Source of the DNA: Sphingomonas sp. Leaf32
GTDB taxonomy: Bacteria; Pseudomonadota; Alphaproteobacteria; Sphingomonadales; Sphingomonadaceae
Reading direction: 5' to 3'
NCBI RefSeq assembly: GCF_001421765.1
Contig: NZ_LMLA01000001.1
Coordinates: forward strand, 186,001 to 250,000
DNA: 64,000 nucleotides
Shown: positions 25,187-33,201 of the stretch, piece after piece
Layout of the letters: every line of letters starts with the position of its first letter
How positions within the stretch are numbered: the stretch's first letter is position 1
Notes under the pieces: generated by a model
What the model saw: only the letters and a program-made list of their open reading frames with translations
Databases searched by the model: none
What the model was told of the DNA's origin: nothing
Translations under genes and position numbers: made by a program

Positions 25187-26328
25187 GCCGCAACGGTTTC
25201 GGCGGCGAGGCCGGCGCGGGTGAAGCGTCCCGCCGCGACCCGCGCCGCCGTCGACAGCGCCCGCCGCAGGTCGCCGTCGCGCAGCATCCGCCGCAGGATC
25301 GCACCCAGTGCGTCCGCCGTGCAATCCTCCGCCAGCAGCCCTGCCCCGCTGCCTCCGACGAACAGTCTCGCGCTCGGGTCCTCGCCGCACGCCGCGATCG
25401 GGCGGCCAAAGGTCATCGCCTCCTGATAGACCAGCCCGAAACTCTCGTAACGCGAAGGGGCGACGACGATATCGGCGGCGGCGAGCGCGGCGTGCAACGC
25501 ATCGTCCTCGACCCGGTGATAGCTGTCGATCCGCCTGCGCGCCGCCGGGGGCAGCGCGTCCAGTTCCTGTCGTCGCAGCCCGATCATCGTCAGCCGGAAA
25601 TCGGGCAGCGTCCCCGCATCCGCTTCGCGCGCCAGCACCGGCAGCGTCCCGATCAGCGCGTCGGTTCCCTTGCGCGGTTCGTTGCGCCCGACGAACAGCA
25701 GCCGCAGCACGGCGTTGCCCGGCGGATAGGGAGCCGCCCGCCCCGCCTGAACGATCGCCGGCGGCAGGCTGAGGCCGATCACGGCATGGCCCGGCCCCGG
25801 CGGCAGTGTGCCGTATAGTGCGGCGATCTTCGCGCCATGCGCCTCGGTATTCGAAATCAGCCTCGCCGACGCGCGCGCGGACACCGCCTCCAGCGTGATC
25901 GCCGACCAGCGATCGATCCGGTCGCGCAAGGAGCGCGGGCGGGCGGCACTGGTCGCGACCGGCGTCGAATTGCGCGTCACCAGCGGCGCCGGCCCGGTCA
26001 GCGCGACCCACAGCCCCGGCGCATACCAGTTGGTCGCCTCCACCACGTCGAACGGCCGTTCGGCATGGAGCCGTCGCACCGTCCGCGCGATCATCGCCGG
26101 GCCGCACAGATGGCCGATGCCGGGCCAGCGACGCAGGCGCGCCAGCCAGCCCTGTTCCACCGCGCCGATCACCTCGACCGCGCCGTCCATGTGGCGACCG
26201 GTCCGGTCCATCGTCACGACGCGCACGTCATGCCCCGCCTCGGCCAGCGCCTGCGCAATTTCGCTCGCCGCGCGCGACAGGCCACTCTTTTCAGGGGGAT
26301 AGGCCCAGCTGAGCAAACCGATCCTCAT
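25108..26328 (-). CDS. Glycosyltransferase family 4
   Basis: A 406-residue GT-B retaining glycosyltransferase. MRIGLLSWAYPPEKSGLSR is the N-terminal acceptor domain start; FVGRNEPRKGTDALI begins the donor domain, and APSRYESFGLVYQEAMTFG contains the E(x7)E donor-phosphate motif. No membrane helix is seen. The ATG overlaps the stop of the upstream GT4 gene by 4 bases (ATGA), so the two are translated together. Product unknown; a saccharide or glycolipid made with the neighbouring enzymes is likely. Confidence 0.85.
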   Translation of the reverse strand: MRIGLLSWAYPPEKSGLSRAASEIAQALAEAGHDVRVVTMDRTGRHMDGAVEVIGAVEQGWLARLRRWPGIGHLCGPAMIARTVRRLHAERPFDVVEATNWYAPGLWVALTGPAPLVTRNSTPVATSAARPRSLRDRIDRWSAITLEAVSARASARLISNTEAHGAKIAALYGTLPPGPGHAVIGLSLPPAIVQAGRAAPYPPGNAVLRLLFVGRNEPRKGTDALIGTLPVLAREADAGTLPDFRLTMIGLRRQELDALPPAARRRIDSYHRVEDDALHAALAAADIVVAPSRYESFGLVYQEAMTFGRPIAACGEDPSARLFVGGSGAGLLAEDCTADALGAILRRMLRDGDLRRALSTAARVAAGRFTRAGLAAETVAAYGAAMKGRSRAASSPGRPAPVDMAS

Positions 26329-27389
26329 GCCCCGACCCCCGTCGCCAACGCGATCCGTTGCCGGTACAGCGCCACATAGTCCTCTGCCATGCGCGTCGCC
26401 GTGAAGCGTTGCTCGAACCGCGCCCGCACGCCCGCCCGGTTGATCGTGTCGATCCTGGCCAGTGCCGCGGCCGCTTCCGCCTCGGTCTTCACGATGAAGC
26501 CGGTGACGCCGTTCTCGACGACTTCGCGCACGCTACCGCGATCCCATGCGATGACCGGCGTTCCACACGCCATCGCCTCGATCATCACCAGCCCGAACGG
26601 TTCGGGCCAGTCGATCGGGAACAGCAGCGCGGCGGCCTCGCCCAGCAGCGTCTGTTTCGCGCGGTCGTCGACCTCGCCGACATGCACCGCATCCTCGCCC
26701 AGCAGCGGCGCGACCTGTTCCGCGAAATAACGCGGGTTGCCGACATCGACCCCGCCGGCCAGCCGGATCGGCCACCCGGCGGCGCGCGCGACGCGGATCG
26801 CCACGTCGGGCCGCTTCTGGTCGGTCATCCGCCCGATGAACGCGACGCCTTTGCCGCCCGGCCCCGCCACGAACCGGTCGACCGGAATACCATGATGCAC
26901 CACCCCCGCCCGGTTCGCACGTGGCAGGTCTCGCGCCTGCGCCTGCGAAATCGCGGCGACCGGCAATTCGGGAAAGCTGTGGAAGAACAGTTTCCGGTCC
27001 AGCTCGTCCAGCCGCCAGTGGACCGTGGTCAGGCTGCGCCCGATCCGGTCGCCCAGCACGGCGGCATGGGCAAACTCGCCATGGCAATGCACGATGTCGA
27101 AGTCCGTAAGATGCGCCGCCAGCAACCCCAGCTGCGCCGCCTCCAGCGCGGCGGGCACGCCGGGTGCGACCGGTCCGTGATACGCCTTCAGCGCCGACAG
27201 GCTGGGATGCGCCGACAAATGCCGCGCGGTGGTGACGCTGTCGCTCGGCGCGATCAGCGTCACGTCATGGCCCATCGCCATCAACGCTTCGGTCAGGTCG
27301 GACACGACCCGTTCGGTTCCCCCCGTGCCGCGCGGCGGCGTGGGGTAGATGACCGGGGCGACCTGCGCGATGCGAAGCGGGGATACCAT
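26325..27389 (-). CDS. Glycosyltransferase family 4
   Basis: A 354-residue GT-B glycosyltransferase. The N-terminus MVSPLRIAQVAPVIYPTPPR is followed by GGTERVVSDL, the donor domain has FIGRMTDQKRPDVAI, and PEPFGLVMIEAMACGTPVIA carries the E(x7)E motif. It resembles the sequence group of actinobacterial and proteobacterial sugar transferases working on small glycosides or lipids. The ATG at 27389 matches the family start; an in-frame codon at 27479 would run into the divergent SPS gene. The gap of 82 bases to that gene must hold divergent promoters. Confidence 0.85.
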   Translation of the reverse strand: MVSPLRIAQVAPVIYPTPPRGTGGTERVVSDLTEALMAMGHDVTLIAPSDSVTTARHLSAHPSLSALKAYHGPVAPGVPAALEAAQLGLLAAHLTDFDIVHCHGEFAHAAVLGDRIGRSLTTVHWRLDELDRKLFFHSFPELPVAAISQAQARDLPRANRAGVVHHGIPVDRFVAGPGGKGVAFIGRMTDQKRPDVAIRVARAAGWPIRLAGGVDVGNPRYFAEQVAPLLGEDAVHVGEVDDRAKQTLLGEAAALLFPIDWPEPFGLVMIEAMACGTPVIAWDRGSVREVVENGVTGFIVKTEAEAAAALARIDTINRAGVRARFEQRFTATRMAEDYVALYRQRIALATGVGA

Positions 27390-27471
27390 CGCCGACCGGA
27401 ACAAAGGGCAGGCGCAACGGTTCCTGTGAGGGCGGCAATAAGTCCGCGTTTTATAACGGGAAAGTTCCGTA

Positions 27472-29541
27472 ATGTTCATCCTCCACCTCGCTCTGCAAGG
27501 ATGTCTTCGCGCGCAGGAGGTGGAATATGGGATAACGGCGGATACCGGCGGCCATATCCGCTACCTGCTCGATCTGGTGGCGGCCGCCGGGCGGCATCCG
27601 GCGATCGAGCGGACCGAGATCGTCACCCGCGCCTTTCGTGGGCAGCCGTTGGGCGATCGCTATTGGCGCGCGGTCGAGGCGATCGACGACACCACGCGGA
27701 TCGTCCGCCTGCGCTCGGCCAGCGACGCCTATCTGGCGAAGGAAGCGCTGTGGAGCGAAACAGACAGCTTCGTCGACGCGCTGGTCGCCCATATCGAGGG
27801 GCTGGACCGCCGTCCCGACCTGATCCACGCCCATTATGCCGATGCCGGCGCGGTGGCGGCGGCGGTCAAGGCGCGCCTTGGCATCCCTTATCTCTTCACC
27901 GCCCATTCACTGGGGCAGGTGAAGCAGGTCGCGTTCGGCACCGATTGTGCGGAAACCGTCGGCCTCGAGCGCCGTATCGCGATCGAGGACCATGCCATCG
28001 CCCATGCCGACGCGATCATCGCCTCGTCGCGGGACGAGGCGGAGGTGCAATATGCCGGCTATCCCAGCTACGATCCCGGCCGCATCCGCATCATCCCGCC
28101 GGGCAGCGATCTGGGCCTGTTCGCCGGCACCTGCACCGATGCAATGGTCGATGCGCGGATCGACCGCTTCCTGGCCGACCCGTCCAAGCCGGTGATCCTC
28201 GCGCTGGCGCGGCCCGTCAGCAAGAAGAACCTCGCCGCGCTCGTCCATGCCTATGGCCGCTGCCCGGCGCTGCAAACCGCCGCGAACCTCGTCATCGTGG
28301 CGGGCACCCGTGACGATCCGCGCAGCCTCGAACCCGAACTGGCGGGCAACATGGCCGAACTGTTCGCGCTGATCGACCGCTACGACCTCTACGGATCGGT
28401 CGCGATTCCCAAGACGCACGCGCCGCACGAAGTCCCCGCCATCTATGCCCATGCCCGTGCCAGGCGCGGCATCTTCGTCAATCCGGCGCTCAACGAACCG
28501 TTCGGCCTGACGTTGCTGGAGGCGGCGGCATCGGGCCTGCCGCTGGTCGCGACCGACAGCGGCGGACCGAACGACATCATCGAAGGCTGCAACAACGGCA
28601 TCCTCGTCGATCCGCGCGATCCGATGGCGATCGGGCAGGCGATGCTGAAGATTCTGTCCGACGACGACCTCTGGGATGCCTATTCGCACGCCGGGGCGAC
28701 CGCCGCCGAGCTGTACGACTGGGACGGCCATGTCGCCCGCTATGCCGAACTGGCGGCGGCGGTGATCGCACCGCCAGCGCCTGCGATCGAGGCGCCGCGC
28801 CTGCTGCTCGTCTCCGACATCGACAATACGCTGCTGGGCGAGACGGAAGCGGCGCAGGCGTTCAACCTGTGGCATGGCGACCAGCACGACATGCTGTTCG
28901 GCATCGCCACCGGGCGCAGCCTGCACAGCGCGCTGGCGATCCTCGCGCAGAACCACGTCGCGCCGCCGGCGGTGATGATTACCTCGGTCGGGTCGGAAAT
29001 CTACCATCGGGTCCATGGCGGCGTGTATGAACGCGACGATGCGTGGACGGCGATCATCGATGCCGGCTGGGATCGGGCGGCCATCGCCGCGTTGCTGGCC
29101 GCAGCGTCCGACCTGCGCCCGCAAAGCCCGCTCGAACAACGCAGCCATAAACTCAGCTATTTCACCGGTGGCGAGGCGGACATCGCCCAGCGGGTCCGCG
29201 ACCGGTTGGCCGATGCCGGCCTGACCGCGTCGGTGATCCACAGCCATGGCCGATATCTCGACATATTGCCGCTCGCCGCATCCAAGGGGACGGCAGTCGA
29301 CTATGTCCGCCGCCGCGCGCAGATGCGCCGCGATCAGGTGATCGTCGCGGGCGACAGCGGCAACGATGTCGAAATGCTGCGCGCCTGCGCGCACGCGATC
29401 ATCGTCGGCAATTATTCGGACGGCCTCGCCCAGCATCCCGACCTCGCCCACAGCTACGTCGCCCGGCGCGGCTATGCGTTCGGGATCATGGAAGGGGTCG
29501 CCCATTTCCGTGGGCAGCCGGCGCAGCGACTGTCGGCGTGA
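27472..29541 (+). CDS. Sucrose-phosphate synthase-like glycosyltransferase fused to HAD phosphatase
   Basis: A 689-residue two-domain protein. Residues 1-430 are a GT4 domain of the sucrose-phosphate synthase type: HLALQGCLRAQEVEYGITADTGGHIRYLL corresponds to the SPS N-terminus, with HAHYADAG, TAHSLGQVK, ALARPVSKKNL and NEPFGLTLLEAAASGLP in order. Residues 440-689 are a type IIB HAD phosphatase (SDIDNTLLG with Asp449/Asp451, GDSGNDVEML with Asp628) of the sucrose-phosphate phosphatase type. The fusion could form sucrose or another disaccharide from UDP-glucose and a sugar phosphate in one enzyme. A related mannosyl or glucosyl solute is possible. The ribosome site is weak. Confidence 0.85.
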   Translation: MFILHLALQGCLRAQEVEYGITADTGGHIRYLLDLVAAAGRHPAIERTEIVTRAFRGQPLGDRYWRAVEAIDDTTRIVRLRSASDAYLAKEALWSETDSFVDALVAHIEGLDRRPDLIHAHYADAGAVAAAVKARLGIPYLFTAHSLGQVKQVAFGTDCAETVGLERRIAIEDHAIAHADAIIASSRDEAEVQYAGYPSYDPGRIRIIPPGSDLGLFAGTCTDAMVDARIDRFLADPSKPVILALARPVSKKNLAALVHAYGRCPALQTAANLVIVAGTRDDPRSLEPELAGNMAELFALIDRYDLYGSVAIPKTHAPHEVPAIYAHARARRGIFVNPALNEPFGLTLLEAAASGLPLVATDSGGPNDIIEGCNNGILVDPRDPMAIGQAMLKILSDDDLWDAYSHAGATAAELYDWDGHVARYAELAAAVIAPPAPAIEAPRLLLVSDIDNTLLGETEAAQAFNLWHGDQHDMLFGIATGRSLHSALAILAQNHVAPPAVMITSVGSEIYHRVHGGVYERDDAWTAIIDAGWDRAAIAALLAAASDLRPQSPLEQRSHKLSYFTGGEADIAQRVRDRLADAGLTASVIHSHGRYLDILPLAASKGTAVDYVRRRAQMRRDQVIVAGDSGNDVEMLRACAHAIIVGNYSDGLAQHPDLAHSYVARRGYAFGIMEGVAHFRGQPAQRLSA

Positions 29542-30371
29542 TCTCGGTCTGTACGCTGGCGCGCGGGCGGACCGCGCAACTGGCGCAACTGATGTCGGGC
29601 CTCGCCGCACAGACGCTGAAGCCCGACGAACTGGTCATCGCCTACATGCAGCCGCACGCGCCGGACGGCCTGCCCGACCCCGGCGTTCCGGTGCGCAATG
29701 TCTTCGTACCCGGCGATCCGATGCCCCTGGCCGAGGCGCGCAACGCGGCGGCGCGGACGGCGCGGGGCGACCGGCTGATCTTCCTCGACGTCGACTGCGT
29801 GCCCTCGCCAACCCTGGTCGAGCGCTATGCGCAGGCGCTGGATATGGCCCCCGCCATCTATCTGGGCGAAGTCCGCTACCTGCCGCGTGGGGCCTTCGAT
29901 CCGGCGCTGGGTGTCCGCCACCCGGCCAGGCCGGCGCTGGCCGACGACGAAATCCGCCCCGTGCCCAGCCATGGCGAGCTGTGGGGCCTATCCTTCGCCC
30001 TGCCCCGGTCGGCATGGGACGCGGCGGGCGGCATGGACACCGGCTATGTCGGCTATGGCGGGGAGGAAACCGACTTCGCCTGGGCATTGGCGGCCGCCGG
30101 GATACCGATGGCGTGGGTCGGCGGGGCCGTCGCCTATCACCAGCATCACGCCGTCCACATCCCGCCGCTGCACCAGTTCGACGCGATCCTGCGCAACGCC
30201 ACCCGCTTTCGCGCGCGTTGGGGCCGATGGTGCATGGACTATTGGCTGGGCCAGTTCGCCGCGGCCGGGCTGATCCGCTGGAACGCCGATGCGGACGCCA
30301 TCGAACGGCTGCGCGCGCCGACCCCGGCCGAAATCGCCGCCAGCCGACGCGAGGATGCGCTGTTCAGCTAA
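29538..30371 (+). CDS. Glycosyltransferase family 2
   Basis: A 277-residue GT-A glycosyltransferase. ISVCTLARGRTAQLAQLM begins the nucleotide-binding fold; LIFLDVDCVPSP gives the DxD-type motif, and MDTGYVGYGGEETDFAWAL (galactosyltransferase-like C-terminal region) is the likely catalytic end. It starts with GTG overlapping the SPS-like stop by 4 bases (GTGA), so both are translated together. The acceptor is unknown. It ends 11 bases before a palindrome. Confidence 0.82.
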   Translation: MISVCTLARGRTAQLAQLMSGLAAQTLKPDELVIAYMQPHAPDGLPDPGVPVRNVFVPGDPMPLAEARNAAARTARGDRLIFLDVDCVPSPTLVERYAQALDMAPAIYLGEVRYLPRGAFDPALGVRHPARPALADDEIRPVPSHGELWGLSFALPRSAWDAAGGMDTGYVGYGGEETDFAWALAAAGIPMAWVGGAVAYHQHHAVHIPPLHQFDAILRNATRFRARWGRWCMDYWLGQFAAAGLIRWNADADAIERLRAPTPAEIAASRREDALFS

Positions 30372-30382
30372 GGCCTGATCCA

Positions 30383-30410
30383 CCGTACCCCCGCGCAGGC
30401 GGGGGTACGG
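30383..30410. repeat. Perfect palindrome after GT2 gene
   Basis: CCGTACCCCC and GGGGGTACGG form a perfect 10-base stem around an 8-base loop GCGCAGGC. It resembles the family C arms (CCCGCGCAGGCGGG) but stands alone. No T-run follows. Confidence 0.7.
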
Positions 30411-30520
30411 TCATGCCTGAACAAGCCTGAGCATCTCCATCGAATCTGCACACCCCCTCCCTTCGCAGCCGACATCGCCCTGCCATACCCACCGGCAGAC
30501 AAGCCTACGAAAGGACCGCC

Positions 30521-31078
30521 ATGACCCGTTCGATCAACCTGCATTGGCTCGGCTGGGCCGGCGCCGCCGCACTGCTCGCCGTGCCGTTCCTCGCCGGCGC
30601 GCCATGGTCGCCCGCCGATTATGTCCTTGCCGCGGTGATGCTGGGGATCGCGGGCGGCGCGATCGAGCTTGGGCACCGCGCGTCGACCGGCCTCGCCTAT
30701 CGCATGGGTACCGTCATCGCGGTCGCCGCCGCGTTCCTGCTGGTGTGGATCAATCTGGCGGTCGGATTTTTCGGCAGCGAGGATAACGCCGTCAACGCGG
30801 TCTTCGGCCTCGTCCTGCTGGTCGCGGTCGGCGGCACCCTGCTCGCCCGGCTGCGTGCAGGCGGCGTCGCGCGCGCCATGACCGCCGCCGCCGCGACACA
30901 GCTGGCGATCGGGGTAACCGGCATCGCCGCCGGCTGGGCCGGCCCCGGCATCTTCGGCGTGCGGCAGACATTGGGCGGCACCGCCTTCTTCTGCATCCTC
31001 TGGCTCACCAGCGCCGCGCTGTTCGCCGGCGCCGCGCGTCAGTCGGCCCAGAGCCGCACCGCCAGCCCTTCGATATAG
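30521..31078 (+). CDS. Putative integral membrane protein
   Basis: A 185-residue hydrophobic protein with about five transmembrane helices (roughly 10-28, 34-55, 62-84, 92-112, 150-172). No recognised catalytic motif. The ATG follows an AAAGGA site 8 bases upstream. Its 3' end overlaps the convergent glycosyltransferase gene by 40 bases. It may assist export or anchoring of the product made nearby, but this is only from position. Confidence 0.7.
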   Translation: MTRSINLHWLGWAGAAALLAVPFLAGAPWSPADYVLAAVMLGIAGGAIELGHRASTGLAYRMGTVIAVAAAFLLVWINLAVGFFGSEDNAVNAVFGLVLLVAVGGTLLARLRAGGVARAMTAAAATQLAIGVTGIAAGWAGPGIFGVRQTLGGTAFFCILWLTSAALFAGAARQSAQSRTASPSI

Positions 31079-32139
31079 TCCGCCGCCCGCGCCGCAGCGC
31101 CGGGATCGTACAGCGCGGCCAGCGCCGCCGGGTCGAGCGCCCTGGCCGCATCCAGCAACCCGCGCCAGGGGACCAGCGACCCCGGCCACTGGTGCAGCGC
31201 CACCGCCGCGCCGACCTCCGCCAGCCGGTCCGCCTTGCGCGTCTGTTCGGCGAAATACCGCCATTCCGGCGCGCAGATATAGGGGCGGCCGACCCGCGCG
31301 ATCTCGTGCACCGTATTGTCGCCTGCCGATGCGATCACGACGTCGGCGGCGGCGATATGGTCGGTGACGCCATCGACCCAGCCCTTTTCGACCAGATTGC
31401 CGAAGTCGGTCTCATGCCCCTCGCGGTGGACCGGCCCGACGACCAGCCACAGCGCGTCCGGTACCGCCCTTGCCGCCATGGTCAGCGGGGCGTAGGGCGT
31501 CCCCGCCCCCCCGCCGCCGGTCAGCACCAGCACGACCTCGCGGTCGGGATCGATACCCAGCTTCGCGCGCGCCTCCGCCCTGGTCGGCACCGCATCGGTC
31601 GTGGTGCACAGGCCCCCGGTGTAGCAGGTCTTGGCCCGGCCCCATGCCGGAAAATCGTCCTGCTCGATGGCCTCGTCGAATGGCGCCAGCAACCCGACGC
31701 ACGCCTGATACGCGCCCAGATGCCCCGGATCGGTGCGGTCGCCATGCATCCGGATCTTGATCGCCGGCACGCTGGCGATCCGCGCCATCAGCGCGATCTC
31801 CGCAGAGACATCGACCACGAACAGCGCCGGCGCAACATCGTCCAGATGGTCGAGGATCGTCCGCATCGTCCGCCGCGTGGCATCCACGCCCAGCGGTACG
31901 CAGTGCAGCACCTCCGGCGTCGGCTGGTCGAACAGCGCTGCGGTCGGCACCGGTGCGCCGATCATGTTGGGCAGCTGGACCAGATCGATCGGCCGGTCGA
32001 ACCCGTCGAACAGGTCGGGGCGCGCGCACAGTATGGTGACGCGGCGGTCGGCGGGCAGTTCGCGGATGATCGCCATTGCCCGGTTGGCATGGCCGCGACC
32101 CTGATGATGGATGAAGAAGGTGATCGGTCGCGTCGTCAT
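31039..32139 (-). CDS. MurG-like glycosyltransferase
   Basis: A 366-residue GT-B-fold glycosyltransferase of the GT1/GT28 MurG-like kind. The N-terminus ITFFIHHQGRGHANRAMAII contains the glycine-rich acceptor loop; the C-domain has VLVLTGGGGAGTPYAPL and the donor loop ASAGDNTVHEIARVGRP. ATG 32139 is preceded by GGGGGAC. It is divergent from a P-loop sulfotransferase-like gene, with a 133-base AT-richer gap between them. The acceptor is unknown. Confidence 0.8.
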   Translation of the reverse strand: MTTRPITFFIHHQGRGHANRAMAIIRELPADRRVTILCARPDLFDGFDRPIDLVQLPNMIGAPVPTAALFDQPTPEVLHCVPLGVDATRRTMRTILDHLDDVAPALFVVDVSAEIALMARIASVPAIKIRMHGDRTDPGHLGAYQACVGLLAPFDEAIEQDDFPAWGRAKTCYTGGLCTTTDAVPTRAEARAKLGIDPDREVVLVLTGGGGAGTPYAPLTMAARAVPDALWLVVGPVHREGHETDFGNLVEKGWVDGVTDHIAAADVVIASAGDNTVHEIARVGRPYICAPEWRYFAEQTRKADRLAEVGAAVALHQWPGSLVPWRGLLDAARALDPAALAALYDPGAAARAADYIEGLAVRLWAD

Positions 32140-32272
32140 ATGTCCCCCGGAGAAACCCGTCTTGGCCCACGAACGCGGGGGAACCCTTGCCGGCTCCCCG
32201 CGTAGCCCCGACAAGCGAAATTATTTCGGAATCACAATGATTTCCGATGATTCGAATGGGAATTTGAACCGC

Positions 32273-33040
32273 ATGTCGACCTGGACGACCCCGCGCCCCG
32301 GCCTTTCCATCCTGCGACGCGGGGACGCGCCGATCCGCAGTATCCAGGTCTATGGCCAGCGTTGTTCGGGAACCAACGTCCTGATCCGCTCGATCGAGGC
32401 CAATCTCGGCCGCGACGCCTTTACCGAACGCTTTGGGTTCAAGCACTGGTTCGTGCCCGAACAGGTCCTGTTCCCGCGCGACGTCATGGTGCTGGCGGTG
32501 GCGCGTGATCCGGTCGACTGGGTGCGCAGCCTGCACCGCCAGCCATGGCACGCGCATCCGGAGTTGAAGGCGCTCGGCTTCTCCGACTTCATCCGCGCGC
32601 CGTGGCACAGCTATTGGGACGGCGAATTCTGGGGTGTCGAGGACGACCATCCGGTGCTGGGGCGCGAAATGCTGCACGAACGCTGCCCCGATACCGGCGA
32701 ACGCTTCACCAATCCGCTGGCCAAGCGTACCGCGAAACTGCGGCACTGGAGCGGCCTGCACGACCGCGCGCACCATGTCGCGCTGCTCGCCCATGATGCG
32801 TTCGTCGCCGACCCCGCCGGAGTGATCGCCGACCTGTCCGCCGCTTGCCAGCTGCCCATGGCCGATCGCTTCGTGGCGCAGGACAGCTACAAGGGGCAGG
32901 GCAAGCGCCCCTTCGCCCCCACCGCCTATCCCGACATCTCCGCCGCCGACCGCGCGCATATCCATGCATGGCTCGATCCGAAGGTCGAAGCGCGGTTCGG
33001 GTTTACGGTCCCGGTGCAGCAGGCGGAAGCGGCGGAATAA
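32273..33040 (+). CDS. P-loop protein, sulfotransferase-like
   Basis: A 255-residue protein. VYGQRCSGTNVLIRSIEAN at about 24-42 is a P-loop-like 5'-phosphosulfate binding element, and VLAVARDPVDWVRSLHRQPW resembles the 3'-phosphate-binding strand RDP of PAPS sulfotransferases. This suggests sulfate transfer to a saccharide. The catalytic base is not assigned. The ATG at 32273 (GGGAA upstream) is used; in-frame codons at 32237 and 32111 lie in the intergenic region. Adjacent to sugar transferases, so it might sulfate their product. Confidence 0.6.
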   Translation: MSTWTTPRPGLSILRRGDAPIRSIQVYGQRCSGTNVLIRSIEANLGRDAFTERFGFKHWFVPEQVLFPRDVMVLAVARDPVDWVRSLHRQPWHAHPELKALGFSDFIRAPWHSYWDGEFWGVEDDHPVLGREMLHERCPDTGERFTNPLAKRTAKLRHWSGLHDRAHHVALLAHDAFVADPAGVIADLSAACQLPMADRFVAQDSYKGQGKRPFAPTAYPDISAADRAHIHAWLDPKVEARFGFTVPVQQAEAAE

Positions 33041-33199
33041 GTTCACGCGGAGGCGCGGAGACGCGGAGGAGTTGCGTTCCGGGCGCCGACATCGCGGTCG
33101 GAAGACACCTGCTCGGGAGGCAACAGGGAAAAGGCCACTGACGCGGGCATGGTCCGCCCGGAACGCAACCCCTCCGCGTCTCCGCGCCTCCGCGCGAAC
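33041..33199. repeat. Large inverted repeat (about 43-base arms)
   Basis: GTTCACGCGGAGGCGCGGAG onward (33041-33085) is complementary to the right arm ending at 33199 (CTCCGCGCCTCCGCGCGAAC), with few mismatches. The arms contain a short internal repeat GCGGAG. It fills the gap between the sulfotransferase-like gene and the convergent membrane protein gene, 3 bases from the latter stop. Confidence 0.85.
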
Positions 33200-33201
33200 C
33201 C

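Noticed and set aside
27421..27471. Promoter-like TATAAC just before the SPS-like gene
   Set aside because: It is 15 bases from the ATG with no -35 at a suitable distance, so it cannot be supported.
27907..29610. Minus-strand open frame of 567 codons opposite the SPS/SPP gene
   Set aside because: The composition (Arg, Asp and Gln rich, no hydrophobic core) is that of antisense translation, while the plus strand has clear motifs.
32111..32272. N-terminal extension of the sulfotransferase-like gene
   Set aside because: The 54 extra residues lie over the divergent gene's start and its ribosome site and show no conserved pattern.
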